From assembly GCF_000520815.1 (NCBI RefSeq), contig NZ_ASRY01000028.1:1-64000 (forward strand): DNA of 64,000 nucleotides. The letters are read 5' to 3'. The notes beneath the pieces are model-generated. The model saw nothing but the letters and a program-made list of their open reading frames with translations. It was not told the origin of the DNA and ran no database searches. Positions 42,143 through 50,968 of this stretch are shown one piece after another; the stretch's first letter is position 1; the number at the start of each line of letters is the position of its first letter. A program made the translations under genes and the position numbers. Origin of the DNA: Paenibacillus maysiensis (GTDB lineage: Bacteria; Bacillota; Bacilli; Paenibacillales; Paenibacillaceae).

Positions 42143-43588
42143 GTGCAGACTTTGCTGTTATGGATGTTTTACATTTCAACTTTTTATGCTTTTATTCCGG
42201 CGCTGGTCAGTCGAATGTTTGGATTCCGGGTGTTCCGGCGGGGCAAAAGTGAGCAAGAGTATGCGCTCACCTTCGATGATGGTCCTGATCCGGTGTATAC
42301 CCCGCAGTTGCTTGATTTGCTGAAACGTTTTGATGCCAAGGCTACTTTTTTTGTTGTAGGAATGCATGCGGAAAAACACCCGGAGCTTTTGAAACGCATG
42401 CATGACGAAGGTCACTTGATCGGTATTCATAATTATGTGCACAAATCGAATTGGCTTATGCGGCCCGTCACGGTCAGAAGACAGATTGCCCGGACAGAGG
42501 CAGTGATTCGCCGGGTAACCGGGGAGGGAACGACCTTTTACCGCCCACCATGGGGAATTGTGAATTTCTTTGATATTTCCAACTCGAATGGTCTCCGAAT
42601 CGTATTATGGTCCTCCATGTTCGGGGACTGGAAGGCAAGCATAGAAGCAAAACAGTTGGCTGAGCGGATGCTCAAAAAACTGAGGGGTGGCGAGGTGATG
42701 CTGCTCCATGATTGTGGTACAACATTGGGGGCAGACGCAGGTGCTCCGCAAAATATGCTGATTGCGCTGGAGAAGCTGCTGGTGGTTGCCCAAGAACGGA
42801 AGCTGCGCAGTGTACGTGTCGATACCTTATTTTGTCGTCAGTCTGCCAGCAGACCTGCTACGACAGAAATATCCAGTACGGGCTGGTTTAAAAAAACGTT
42901 GGTATTCGGATGGTTGCTGTATGAGCGGCTATTTCACGCCTTGTTCCGTCTGCGTCCGGTGCGCAAGGAGGATACGATCTTTTACTACCGTCGGAGTATC
43001 TATCATGGGCCAAATGTGAATATGGAGAACGGCAGATGGCTGGAAAAAGGGGATGCCATCGTCGAGCTGCATTTTGATAATAAAATGCTGTTTCAATTAG
43101 GCACAACCGCCAAGTCTATGGTGCATTTGGCTATTCAACTGATTCGGATTGTTAAACGACAGCTTCCTGATCTCGCTTGCCGAATTGCAGATGATCCCAA
43201 AATGAACGGTATTAAGGCCGTCTATGCAGTGAGTATGATTAACCGGGGACCGGAGAAGCTGGGTTTTCAGATACGAGATCTTCCCAAGGGACTGTTCAGG
43301 ATAGTGTCAACCCTATATTTAAAACTGTTATTTAGTGTTATCCATCCTTCCGGCCCAGAGCAGTTGAATGAAAAAAGGGACGTAATGGTGCCAAAGATGA
43401 TTGTGATGCCGATTGATACTCTGTTTGACCGTTTTTGGACAGGAGATTTATACCATACGGGTCAAGGCCAAAGCACAACAGATTCACGGGACGCTGCTCA
43501 TGTTCTCCACAGCGGAGTGACCGATGAAGCTAGCCCTATTCAGGATACGGTCAGAGCCTCATCAAGTAGCGGATACGAGATCAAGTAG
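42143..43588 (+). CDS. Polysaccharide deacetylase (NodB) with a YkoP-like C-terminal domain
   Basis: A 481-residue protein: an N-terminal TM (~1-25), a NodB homology domain (~35-235) and a second domain (~250-430). The deacetylase motifs are TFDDGPDP (catalytic Asp pair), GIHNYVHKS in place of the usual HxxxH-type metal site, YRPPWG and LLHDCG; these suggest activity on cell-wall or chitin-like glycans. The second domain (EDTIFYYRRSIYHGP, GDAIVELHFDNKML) looks like YkoP-type proteins, an assignment from memory. The Ser/Thr-rich tail is low complexity. GTG start. Monocistronic with a strong terminator. Confidence 0.82.
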   Translation: MQTLLLWMFYISTFYAFIPALVSRMFGFRVFRRGKSEQEYALTFDDGPDPVYTPQLLDLLKRFDAKATFFVVGMHAEKHPELLKRMHDEGHLIGIHNYVHKSNWLMRPVTVRRQIARTEAVIRRVTGEGTTFYRPPWGIVNFFDISNSNGLRIVLWSSMFGDWKASIEAKQLAERMLKKLRGGEVMLLHDCGTTLGADAGAPQNMLIALEKLLVVAQERKLRSVRVDTLFCRQSASRPATTEISSTGWFKKTLVFGWLLYERLFHALFRLRPVRKEDTIFYYRRSIYHGPNVNMENGRWLEKGDAIVELHFDNKMLFQLGTTAKSMVHLAIQLIRIVKRQLPDLACRIADDPKMNGIKAVYAVSMINRGPEKLGFQIRDLPKGLFRIVSTLYLKLLFSVIHPSGPEQLNEKRDVMVPKMIVMPIDTLFDRFWTGDLYHTGQGQSTTDSRDAAHVLHSGVTDEASPIQDTVRASSSSGYEIK

Positions 43589-43602
43589 TTGAATTAACGC
43601 TA

Positions 43603-43650
43603 AAAAGCCTCCCAACCCCTGTGATCAGGGTGTTCAGGAGGCTTTTGTTT
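43603..43650. terminator. Bidirectional terminator between the deacetylase gene and ilvD
   Basis: AAAAGCCTCC (43603-43612) / GGAGGCTTTT (43637-43646) with an inner CCT/AGG pair; T-rich on both strands, serving both convergent genes. Confidence 0.85.
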
Positions 43651-43680
43651 ATTCGTTTTTAAAACATATCATGATAAGGA

Positions 43681-45369
43681 TTAGATTTTCATAATACCGC
43701 CGTTGCTTGCATTGGTCACCAGCTTGGAGTAACGCGCCAGGTAACCTGTTTTAACCTTCGGTTCAAAGCCTTTCCAGTTCGCCCGACGACGTTCAAATTC
43801 TTCGTCACTAATTTGCAGTTCAATCGTACGATTGTTCAGATCCAGCTCGATAATATCCCCGTCCTCAACAAAAGCGATAGGGCCACCTTCTGCTGCTTCG
43901 GGGGAAATGTGACCGATGGAGATACCACGGGATGCGCCTGAGAAGCGTCCGTCTGTGATCAGACCGACCTTGGCACCAAGTCCCATACCGACGATTTGCG
44001 AAGTTGGAGCGAGCATTTCAGGCATACCCGGTCCACCTTTAGGACCTTCATAACGGATAACAACAACGTGGCCTTCTGCGATTTTACCGTTTGCGATGCC
44101 AGCCAGCGCATCTTCCTGTGAATCAAAGCAGATGGCAGGGCCTTTGTGATAGCCACCAACAGACGGATCAACTGCACCGACTTTAATGATGGAGCCTTGC
44201 GGCGCCAGATTACCGAACAATACAGCCAAACCGCCGCGTTCGGAATAAGGGTTGTCCAGCTTGTGGATAACATTGGTATCCAGAATTTCCTGACCCTCTA
44301 CATTTTCACGGAGTGTTTTTCCGGTTACGGTAATACAGTCACCATGCAGCGCGCCCGGTTTCTTCAGAAGTTCATTCAACACTGCGCTTACGCCGCCTGC
44401 ATTATGAACATCCTCGATATGATAGTCGGAAGCAGGTGCTAATTTGGACAAATGAGGTACGCGGTTCGCCACTTCATTAATCCGTTCGATAGGGTAGTCT
44501 ACTTCAGCTTCATGAGCCAGTGCCAATGTGTGCAATACTGTATTGGTAGAGCCACCCATTGCCATGTCCAGCGCAAATGCGTTATCAATAGCTTCTTTAG
44601 TCACGATATCACGCGGTTTCAGGTCCAGCTTGATCAATTCCATCAATTGACGTGCAGATTGTTTGACGAATTCTTTACGTTCTTCCGCTACTGCGAGAAT
44701 GGTGCCGTTACCAGGCATAGCCAGACCCATCGCTTCTGCGAGACAGTTCATGGAGTTCGCTGTGAACATACCTGAGCAAGAGCCGCAAGTTGGACAGCCG
44801 TATTGTTCTAATTCCAGCAGGCTTTGATCGTCGATTTTACCAGCCTGATATGCACCTACGCCTTCGAAGACGGAGGTCAGGGAAATAGAGCGTCCGTTCT
44901 TGTCTTTACCAGCTTTCATAGGACCGCCGCTAACGAAAATAGTTGGAATGTTAACGCGCAATGCGCCCATCATCATGCCGGGTGTGATTTTATCACAGTT
45001 AGGAATGCAAACCATGCCGTCAAACCAGTGAGCGGAAACGACAGTTTCCAGAGAGTCAGCTATAATTTCGCGGCTTGGCAGAGAATAACGCATACCGATG
45101 TGCCCCATGGCAATACCGTCATCTACACCGATGGTGTTAAACTCGAAAGGTACACCGCCTGCCTCACGAATGGCTTGCTTGACAATTTTGCCGAATTCCT
45201 GCAAATGGACGTGACCCGGTACGATATCAATATACGAGTTGCATACCGCAATAAACGGTTTGTCAAAATCTTCTTCCTTGACACCCGCTGCGCGCAGCAA
45301 GCTGCGGTGAGGAGCGCGGTCAAAGCCTTTTTTAATCATATCGGAACGCATTTTCGTCTTTGCTGTCAT
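43681..45369 (-). CDS. ilvD: Dihydroxy-acid dehydratase
   Basis: A 562-residue IlvD/Edd enzyme that dehydrates dihydroxyacids in valine, leucine and isoleucine synthesis. Fe-S cysteines appear in [29 protein letters not shown] and [18 protein letters not shown]; the C-terminal [23 protein letters not shown] signature is at ~470-495. Length is normal. A GGGGGGAAA site precedes the ATG. It stands alone rather than in an ilv operon. Confidence 0.97.
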   Translation of the reverse strand: MTAKTKMRSDMIKKGFDRAPHRSLLRAAGVKEEDFDKPFIAVCNSYIDIVPGHVHLQEFGKIVKQAIREAGGVPFEFNTIGVDDGIAMGHIGMRYSLPSREIIADSLETVVSAHWFDGMVCIPNCDKITPGMMMGALRVNIPTIFVSGGPMKAGKDKNGRSISLTSVFEGVGAYQAGKIDDQSLLELEQYGCPTCGSCSGMFTANSMNCLAEAMGLAMPGNGTILAVAEERKEFVKQSARQLMELIKLDLKPRDIVTKEAIDNAFALDMAMGGSTNTVLHTLALAHEAEVDYPIERINEVANRVPHLSKLAPASDYHIEDVHNAGGVSAVLNELLKKPGALHGDCITVTGKTLRENVEGQEILDTNVIHKLDNPYSERGGLAVLFGNLAPQGSIIKVGAVDPSVGGYHKGPAICFDSQEDALAGIANGKIAEGHVVVIRYEGPKGGPGMPEMLAPTSQIVGMGLGAKVGLITDGRFSGASRGISIGHISPEAAEGGPIAFVEDGDIIELDLNNRTIELQISDEEFERRRANWKGFEPKVKTGYLARYSKLVTNASNGGIMKI

Positions 45370-45522
45370 GATGCTGGTTTCCCCCCAAAGTATAAAATAG
45401 TATGGCGTTCAATGGACGCCGTAATAGCGCAGATGTTTTCTAAAGAGTCTATCATAGATGTGAGCTTTTTTCTACATATATAGAAAGTAATCGATTGGAT
45501 TTTTGTGATGTCGGCCAAATAT

Positions 45523-45560
45523 GAAAAAGCCCACTCCGCAATAAGCGGGATGGGCGTGAG
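45523..45560 (-). terminator. Terminator of the KGG stress protein gene
   Basis: On the minus strand GCCCATCCCGC / GCGGAGTGGGC form an 11-position stem with a TTATT loop and are followed by TTTTTC. Confidence 0.8.
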
Positions 45561-45604
45561 CTTGCTTTTAAAGTGATGAAGGGTGTTTTATGTGGTACTG
45601 CACA

Positions 45605-45853
45605 TTAATTTCTGCCGCCTTTGCGTCCAATGTCCCTGTAAAAATCTTTGTCATGGGACTCTGCCGTAGCATCGCCGCCGCGTTTACCAATTTCCTGATA
45701 AAATTCTTTATCATGGGAGTTAGCAGTGGCTTGCCCGCCTTTTTTACCAATCTCCTGGTAAAATTCCTTATTGTGCTTCTTAGATGTAGCTTCTCCACCC
45801 ATACGACCTGCCTCTTCGCGACTCATTTTACCCTGATCCTGATTACGTGCCAT
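45605..45853 (-). CDS. KGG-repeat general stress protein (GsiB/YciG-like)
   Basis: An 82-residue hydrophilic protein composed of about three to four repeats of the form GGxATxxxHDKEFYQEIGxKGG. This repeat defines the GsiB-type stress proteins, which are LEA-like and strongly induced by stress through sigma-B in B. subtilis. A terminator follows. AAAGGAG lies upstream of the start. I did not see a convincing sigma-B promoter. Confidence 0.88.
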   Translation of the reverse strand: MARNQDQGKMSREEAGRMGGEATSKKHNKEFYQEIGKKGGQATANSHDKEFYQEIGKRGGDATAESHDKDFYRDIGRKGGRN

Positions 45854-46028
45854 GACAAATCACTCCTTTATGAAAAGTTGTTTTTTGTTGCGCGCATCCT
45901 TTACTTACCACATCACGCCTTGATGAAACAGGCTCTTTGCTAAGTAAAGAGGGTCAGGGTCCGCCTGATTTTCCGTCTGATAGCGGATTGTCGCGTGCAG
46001 ATACTTGAATCAGAATGGACATAAAAAG

Positions 46029-47063
46029 TTATGCGGATCGTTTAAAAAGGTAAGGAGACGGTTTAAGCATCCAGTCGACCCGTGGCTCGATTAAAGGATG
46101 TGTTGCATTCCGCACCCAAGGCAGAGTTAGCAGACAGCACAGACCCGCAGCACACGCTACAATCAGCATCACTTCTATCGGAGTGTCTATATAATCGTAA
46201 ATTCCCTTGGCAACAGTGGTGCGGACAATCAGACCATGAAGTAAAAAGACGTATAATGTCCGCCGCCCCATTTCAGTTATACGTCCAGTGACGGCTGGAA
46301 CAAAGCTCAGAAACGCAATGGCCGCTATGAATTGCACTCCGTAAAGGCCAATGCGGTAAATCCCCGCATACCATTCGGTATGGCCCAGTTCACTATAAGT
46401 CATGCTGCCATACAGCCAGCCTGCCGGAATCCCGTAGTATGACGTTCCCGCCAGTACCATAAGCAGAAGGGACACAACGCCTGCGATCACACGAACTGGA
46501 GTCGTGAAGAAGCGACGAACATCTGCATAATGCAGATGATACCCTGCTACGAAAAAGGGCAAATAAACAAAGGTTCTGCTTATGCTGAGCCAGATGCCAT
46601 CCACCGGTAGATACCCGACAAGGATACCCAGCAGCACGGAGATACCTATTTGAACAACAGGCGGCATTCCCTGGAAAGCAAGCATCAGCAGTCTCCAGCA
46701 AATATGACTGGCAAGGAACCAGAGCAGCAAATAAGGTGCAAAAAAAGAATGATGAATATGAGGGACATGGAAGAGTACAGCATCCAATATCGAATAGAGG
46801 GTTTGGAAAATAAGATATTGCATACCGATCTGAAGCAAGACTTTCCGGCCTGCGGGCCCAGCTAACGATGTTTTAGCAAAGTACCCTGTAACGAGCACAA
46901 ACAACGGCATATGAAACATGAATATCCAGCTAAACCATTGTTGGGCGATGTGAAGCGAGCCGACCAATGGCTCCAGAGCATTGCCTGCAAATACGCATAT
47001 GATCAGCATAAAGCGCAAATTGAGAAAAAAGCTTTCTCCTTGTATGTCATGGCTTGTCGTCAT
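46029..47063 (-). CDS. Acyltransferase-3 family membrane protein
   Basis: About 344 residues and ten membrane helices. The N-terminal LRFMLIICVFAGNALEPL and FMFHMPLFVLVTGYFAK match the acyltransferase-3/OpgC pattern, in which members move acyl or succinyl groups onto exported glycans. Start ATG at 47063 follows GGAGGG; the frame extends seven codons upstream without a site. Acceptor and donor are unknown. A Crp/Fnr-type palindrome lies in the divergent spacer upstream. Confidence 0.75.
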   Translation of the reverse strand: MTTSHDIQGESFFLNLRFMLIICVFAGNALEPLVGSLHIAQQWFSWIFMFHMPLFVLVTGYFAKTSLAGPAGRKVLLQIGMQYLIFQTLYSILDAVLFHVPHIHHSFFAPYLLLWFLASHICWRLLMLAFQGMPPVVQIGISVLLGILVGYLPVDGIWLSISRTFVYLPFFVAGYHLHYADVRRFFTTPVRVIAGVVSLLLMVLAGTSYYGIPAGWLYGSMTYSELGHTEWYAGIYRIGLYGVQFIAAIAFLSFVPAVTGRITEMGRRTLYVFLLHGLIVRTTVAKGIYDYIDTPIEVMLIVACAAGLCCLLTLPWVRNATHPLIEPRVDWMLKPSPYLFKRSA

Positions 47064-47379
47064 GTAATTCCCTCCGAACGGCACTCAGCCGAGTAAACTC
47101 TGTATAAAATAATCCTTACAAGGAACAAGGTACGATACTCTGAGCCTTACCATTGTGATTTTATTCACAATAGTAAGCGTTATCATGTCCTTAATATGTG
47201 GCGGAAGCTTGAACAGGGGGAAAAGACCGGGCTAATGTCTGGAAATGTCTTCTTATTTGACCCTGTGTGCGCAACGATGGTACCCTAACAAGGCTATAGA
47301 TAAGCTGATTTGCGCAGCAAAAAAATTTCATCCACAAGTCATGAATCACGAGGTAAGAAATACGAAAGGAACATTTAAA
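47064..47379. other. Divergent spacer between the acyltransferase and hydrolase genes
   Basis: 316 bases. It contains a Crp/Fnr-type palindrome (47152-47171) and an AT-rich middle. A frame from 47245 runs into the hydrolase but has no ribosome site and no family likeness. The GAAAGGAAC site at its right edge serves the hydrolase. Confidence 0.5.
47152..47171. promoter_or_regulatory. Crp/Fnr-family binding site
   Basis: ATTGTGA-TTTTAT-TCACAAT: perfect 7-bp arms. The core TGTGA-N6-TCACA equals the Crp consensus and differs in one base from the B. subtilis Fnr site TGTGA-N6-TCACT. It lies ~90 bases from the acyltransferase start and ~210 from the hydrolase start. Confidence 0.55.
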
Positions 47380-48186
47380 ATGAGAAGAAGAACGAGAAGA
47401 TCATACAGCTCATATGGGACACGCGGTCCCCGGAAAATATGGAAAATTCTTTTGGGTATCCTGATTGTCATTGTGCTTATCGCTGGCTGGGGAGCATGGA
47501 AGGTATTTACGCCCTATCAGCCTGACAACACGGCCACTGCGGCATTAGCAGAAGCAGCCGATGCTGTGAAGGTGAGCGAACAGGAGCATTGGGTTGGTTT
47601 TGAGCCTGCAAAAAGAAATGGTGCTGGAGTTATTTTGTATCCGGGTGCGTTGGTGAAGCCCGAAAGTTATGCTCCTTTGGCCCGCCGTCTGGCGGAAAAG
47701 GGTCATCATGTGATCATTGCAAAAATGCCGCTGAATCTTGCATTGACTTCCCCGGATTTGGCGGGTGAGGTACTGAAGGCATATCCGAAAGAAGCTTTTG
47801 TGATTGGAGGCCATTCGTTAGGTGGTGTTATAGCAGCCCGCTATGCCGCTGCACATCCCGATCAGGTCAAGGGCGTATTTTTCCTTGCTTCCTACCCAGA
47901 CAATAAAGGAAATTTGAAGGATAAAAATCTGCCGGTCATTTCCCTGCTTGGAAGTGATGATGGAGTTATTAAAATGGAAAGTGTTCAGAGTGGAAGAGCT
48001 TATCTACCAGCCAATACGCTGTATTTTACAGTTGAGGGCGGCAATCATGCCCAATTCGGCAGCTACGGAGTCCAAAAGGGGGATAACCCAGCGAAAATTA
48101 GCCCAGCCGAGCAATGGAATCAGACGGTTTCAGCTTTGCAGGACTGGATGAAAGAGAGTGTAGATTCAGCTCCAAAAAAACAGTAA
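47380..48186 (+). CDS. Membrane-anchored alpha/beta hydrolase
   Basis: About 268 residues: an arginine-rich start (MRRRTRRSYSSYG), one TM (~24-44), and an extracytoplasmic alpha/beta hydrolase domain with nucleophile motif GGHSLGGVIA, acidic region LLGSDDGV and catalytic His in EGGNHAQFG. The fold matches carboxylesterase/DUF-type hydrolases such as YqiA relatives; substrate unknown. ATG 47380 has GAAAGGAAC upstream; earlier in-frame starts are not supported. The next gene follows after 16 bases. Confidence 0.82.
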   Translation: MRRRTRRSYSSYGTRGPRKIWKILLGILIVIVLIAGWGAWKVFTPYQPDNTATAALAEAADAVKVSEQEHWVGFEPAKRNGAGVILYPGALVKPESYAPLARRLAEKGHHVIIAKMPLNLALTSPDLAGEVLKAYPKEAFVIGGHSLGGVIAARYAAAHPDQVKGVFFLASYPDNKGNLKDKNLPVISLLGSDDGVIKMESVQSGRAYLPANTLYFTVEGGNHAQFGSYGVQKGDNPAKISPAEQWNQTVSALQDWMKESVDSAPKKQ

Positions 48187-48202
48187 TGAGGAGGCGGGCT
48201 GC

Positions 48203-48982
48203 ATGTCTGAGTTAGTCGTTCAGGGACAGCGGTTTCCATGCCGTGGCATTTTATTGGACAAGGATGGCACACTGCTGGATTTTATTCAGTTGTGGGGTCC
48301 CTGGGCCCGTTCTATACTAGAGATGCTGGAACAGCATCTTGCTGTGGCAGGTACAGATTTTATGGTGGAAAAAGGCAGCATTCTGGGTACGATCCACGAC
48401 CCTGAGGGGCACGTGATCGGCTATGATCCTTCCGGCCCGCTGGCGATGGGGACAGTGGATGAAAGCACGGGTGTACTGGCTTGGCAGCTTTATACTGCCG
48501 GTGTACCATGGAATGAAGCAGTAAGGCTGGTTCGGGATTTTAACAAAACGGCGATGGCTGATGTGCGGCGACATCGGGCAGCGAAGGTGTTTCCGGGCTT
48601 ACGGACGCTACTGGAGCAAAGCCGCCGTGCCGGATTGAAGCTGGCAGTTGTGACCTCTGACAGTACAGAGGCTGCGCAGGAGCACCTGGAGTGGATGGGG
48701 CTGACGTCATATTTTGACGAGGTCATCGGACACGACAGGGTTACATACGGTAAGCCGGACCCGGAGATGGCTGAAAAAGCTTGCTCCTTGCTGGGACTGT
48801 CACCAGCGGATGTGGTTGTCATCGGAGACAGCAACGGGGATATGCAGATGGGCAAGCGTGCCGGGGTGCGGCGGGCCATCGGATTTGCGCCAGAGCCGGA
48901 ACGTTCCGGTCATTTGCTGGATGCGGACATCATCGTCCACGGATATGAAGAGCTGGAGGTGCGTGAAACATGGACAAAGTAA
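48203..48982 (+). CDS. HAD-superfamily phosphatase (phosphoglycolate phosphatase-like)
   Basis: A 259-residue HAD hydrolase with motif I ILLDKDGTLLDF (nucleophile Asp), a helical cap (~25-115), motif II AVVTSDST, a Lys in YGKPDPEMAEKA and motif IV VVVIGDSNGDMQMGKRAG. It would remove phosphate from a small metabolite; the substrate is not readable. Its end overlaps the sirtuin gene by 13 bases, so the two are translated from one message with the upstream hydrolase. Confidence 0.88.
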   Translation: MSELVVQGQRFPCRGILLDKDGTLLDFIQLWGPWARSILEMLEQHLAVAGTDFMVEKGSILGTIHDPEGHVIGYDPSGPLAMGTVDESTGVLAWQLYTAGVPWNEAVRLVRDFNKTAMADVRRHRAAKVFPGLRTLLEQSRRAGLKLAVVTSDSTEAAQEHLEWMGLTSYFDEVIGHDRVTYGKPDPEMAEKACSLLGLSPADVVVIGDSNGDMQMGKRAGVRRAIGFAPEPERSGHLLDADIIVHGYEELEVRETWTK

Positions 48983-49713
48983 AAACGTTGGCTGATTGGA
49001 TACAGCAATCACAAAACATTGTTTTTTTCGGTGGGGCGGGTACGTCGACGGAGAGCGGTATCCCGGATTTTCGTTCGGCGGCTGGTCTGTATCAGAGTGA
49101 GGAAAAATTGCCATATCCCCCGGAGGTTATGCTTAGCCGTTCCTTTTTTGTGAAGCATCCTGAAGTGTTCTTCGGCTTCTACCGGAGTAAAATGCTGCAT
49201 CCGGATGCAGAGCCGAACGGCTGCCATCGTTTCCTTGCGTCACTGGAACAGCAAGGCCGCCTCAAAGCAGTCGTGACGCAAAACATTGACGGCTTGCATC
49301 AGGCCGCAGGCAGTGTGAATGTGCTGGAACTTCACGGCTCGGTGCATCGCAATCATTGTATGGAGTGCGGGCGCTTTTACAGTCTGAACGAAGTGATGGA
49401 CAGCTCCGAGGTAGTGCCCAAATGTCCGGTAGATGGTGGGATTATCAAACCGGATGTCGTTTTATACGAGGAAGAGCTGGATCAGGATACGCTTGTCCGG
49501 TCCATTCAGGCTATCTCGCAGGCCGATCTGCTGTTAATTGGAGGAACCTCGCTGACGGTGCATCCTGCGGCGGGGCTGATTACTTATTTTCACGGTAAAC
49601 ATACGGTGCTGCTCAATACAGACCCCACCTCTTATGATCACAAGGCGGATCTCCTGATGACCGATCCCATCGGCAAGGTTATGGAAGAACTCGGCAATCA
49701 ATTGGGTTTGTAA
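48970..49713 (+). CDS. NAD-dependent protein deacylase (sirtuin)
   Basis: A 247-residue Sir2 protein with FFGGAGTSTESGIPDFRS (NAD binding), VTQNIDGLHQAAG, the catalytic His in ELHGSVHR and IIKPDVVLYEE. It removes acyl groups from lysines using NAD+. The zinc site has only three cysteines: CMEC is intact but the second pair is C-P-V-D (Asp at codon 49432-49434 instead of Cys). Whether zinc is still bound is open. Overlap with the HAD gene suggests coupled translation. Confidence 0.9.
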   Translation: MDKVKTLADWIQQSQNIVFFGGAGTSTESGIPDFRSAAGLYQSEEKLPYPPEVMLSRSFFVKHPEVFFGFYRSKMLHPDAEPNGCHRFLASLEQQGRLKAVVTQNIDGLHQAAGSVNVLELHGSVHRNHCMECGRFYSLNEVMDSSEVVPKCPVDGGIIKPDVVLYEEELDQDTLVRSIQAISQADLLLIGGTSLTVHPAAGLITYFHGKHTVLLNTDPTSYDHKADLLMTDPIGKVMEELGNQLGL

Positions 49714-49800
49714 TCGTTTTCTTGTCAACGACCGGATAAAAGCGCTATGATGATGTTGTTGTAATGGACATAACATTGTTTCGAGAGAGGCTGGGATAGC

Positions 49801-50820
49801 ATGGTTTATTTGGCTAGCGATGATCGTTATGAAAGCATGAAATATAACCGCACAGGGAGATCGGGCCTTAAGCTGCCCGCCATTTCACTGGGCTTGTGGC
49901 ACAATTTTGGCGGGATTAACAATGCGGAGAACGGTCGTAACATGGTTACCCGCTCCTTTGATCTGGGGATTACGCATTTTGATCTGGCCAATAACTATGG
50001 TCCTCCAGCCGGTTCGGCAGAGGAATTTTTCGGACAAGTGTTGGCTAGTGATTTGAAGCCGTACCGGGATGAGATAGTCATTTCGACCAAGGCGGGTTAC
50101 TATATGTGGCCAGGACCTTATGGTGAATGGGGCTCACGCAAGTATGTGATATCCAGTCTGGATCAGAGCTTGAAGCGATTGGGGCTGGATTATGTCGACA
50201 TATTCTACTCCCACCGCTTTGATCCTGATACGCCGCTGGAAGAAACAATGCAGGCTCTGGATCATATCGTACGTTCCGGCAAAGCGTTGTATGTGGGCGT
50301 GTCTAATTATAGTGCGGAGCAAACGGCAGAAGCCGCTCGTATTTTGAAGGAACTGGGAACACCGATGCTGATTCATCAGCCCAAATATTCTCTGCTCGAC
50401 CGCTGGATTGAAAACGGCTTGCAGGATGTGCTGGACGAAAATGGGATCGGCAGTATTGCCTTTTGCCCACTGGCTCAGGGATTGCTGACCAATAAATATT
50501 TGAACGGAATTCCCGAGGATTCACGGGCGGCGAGTACGTCTGTTTTCTTAAATGAGAACCATGTGACGCCAGAAACGCTCCGTAAGGTGCGCGCCTTGAA
50601 TCAGATGGCGGCTGCACGCGGACAAAGCTTGGCTCAATTTTCACTTGCCTGGTCTCTGCGCGGCGGTCGCTTAACCTCTGCTCTGATTGGGGCAAGCCGT
50701 GTGAGCCAAATTGAAGAAAACGTTGCTGCCTTGTCCAATCTGGACTTTTCACAGGAAGAGCTGGATCGGATTGATTCGATTCTGAATGCCGGGAACGGAC
50801 AGGACGGCGGCACAGCCTAA
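49801..50820 (+). CDS. Aldo/keto reductase (YghZ / glyceraldehyde-3-phosphate reductase type)
   Basis: A 339-residue TIM-barrel oxidoreductase. The tetrad is present: Asp in ITHFDLANNYG, Tyr of the same motif, Lys in VISTKAGY and His in YSHRFDP. GPPAGSAEEFFGQVL and the C-terminal LIGASRVSQIEENVAAL (NADPH binding) place it with the YghZ/AKR14 group, which reduce small aldehydes such as methylglyoxal or L-glyceraldehyde 3-phosphate. Start ATG 49801 follows GAGAGGCTGGGATAGC; MKYNRTG at residue 13 is an alternative. Confidence 0.88.
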   Translation: MVYLASDDRYESMKYNRTGRSGLKLPAISLGLWHNFGGINNAENGRNMVTRSFDLGITHFDLANNYGPPAGSAEEFFGQVLASDLKPYRDEIVISTKAGYYMWPGPYGEWGSRKYVISSLDQSLKRLGLDYVDIFYSHRFDPDTPLEETMQALDHIVRSGKALYVGVSNYSAEQTAEAARILKELGTPMLIHQPKYSLLDRWIENGLQDVLDENGIGSIAFCPLAQGLLTNKYLNGIPEDSRAASTSVFLNENHVTPETLRKVRALNQMAAARGQSLAQFSLAWSLRGGRLTSALIGASRVSQIEENVAALSNLDFSQEELDRIDSILNAGNGQDGGTA

Positions 50821-50883
50821 AGGCCCAAAAATATTCCATCATCATCGGTATAACATGCATGTTCTCATACCCGATATACACGC

Positions 50884-50920
50884 AACAGCCCCCATCGTTG
50901 AAGGATGCGGGCTGTTTGCT
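50884..50920. terminator. Hairpin between convergent reductase and AraC genes
   Basis: AACAGCCCCCATC (50884-50896) pairs with GATGCGGGCTGTT (50904-50916) at 12 of 13 positions. T tracts are short on both sides. Confidence 0.6.
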
Positions 50921-50968
50921 ATGTTCCGAACCATACGGATTGGTTGTTGCCTATGCTGCAACTGAGGA

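Noticed and set aside
45590-45943. 117-codon plus-strand frame over the KGG protein gene
   Set aside because: Antisense; the hydrophobic repeats are the complement of the KGG repeats.
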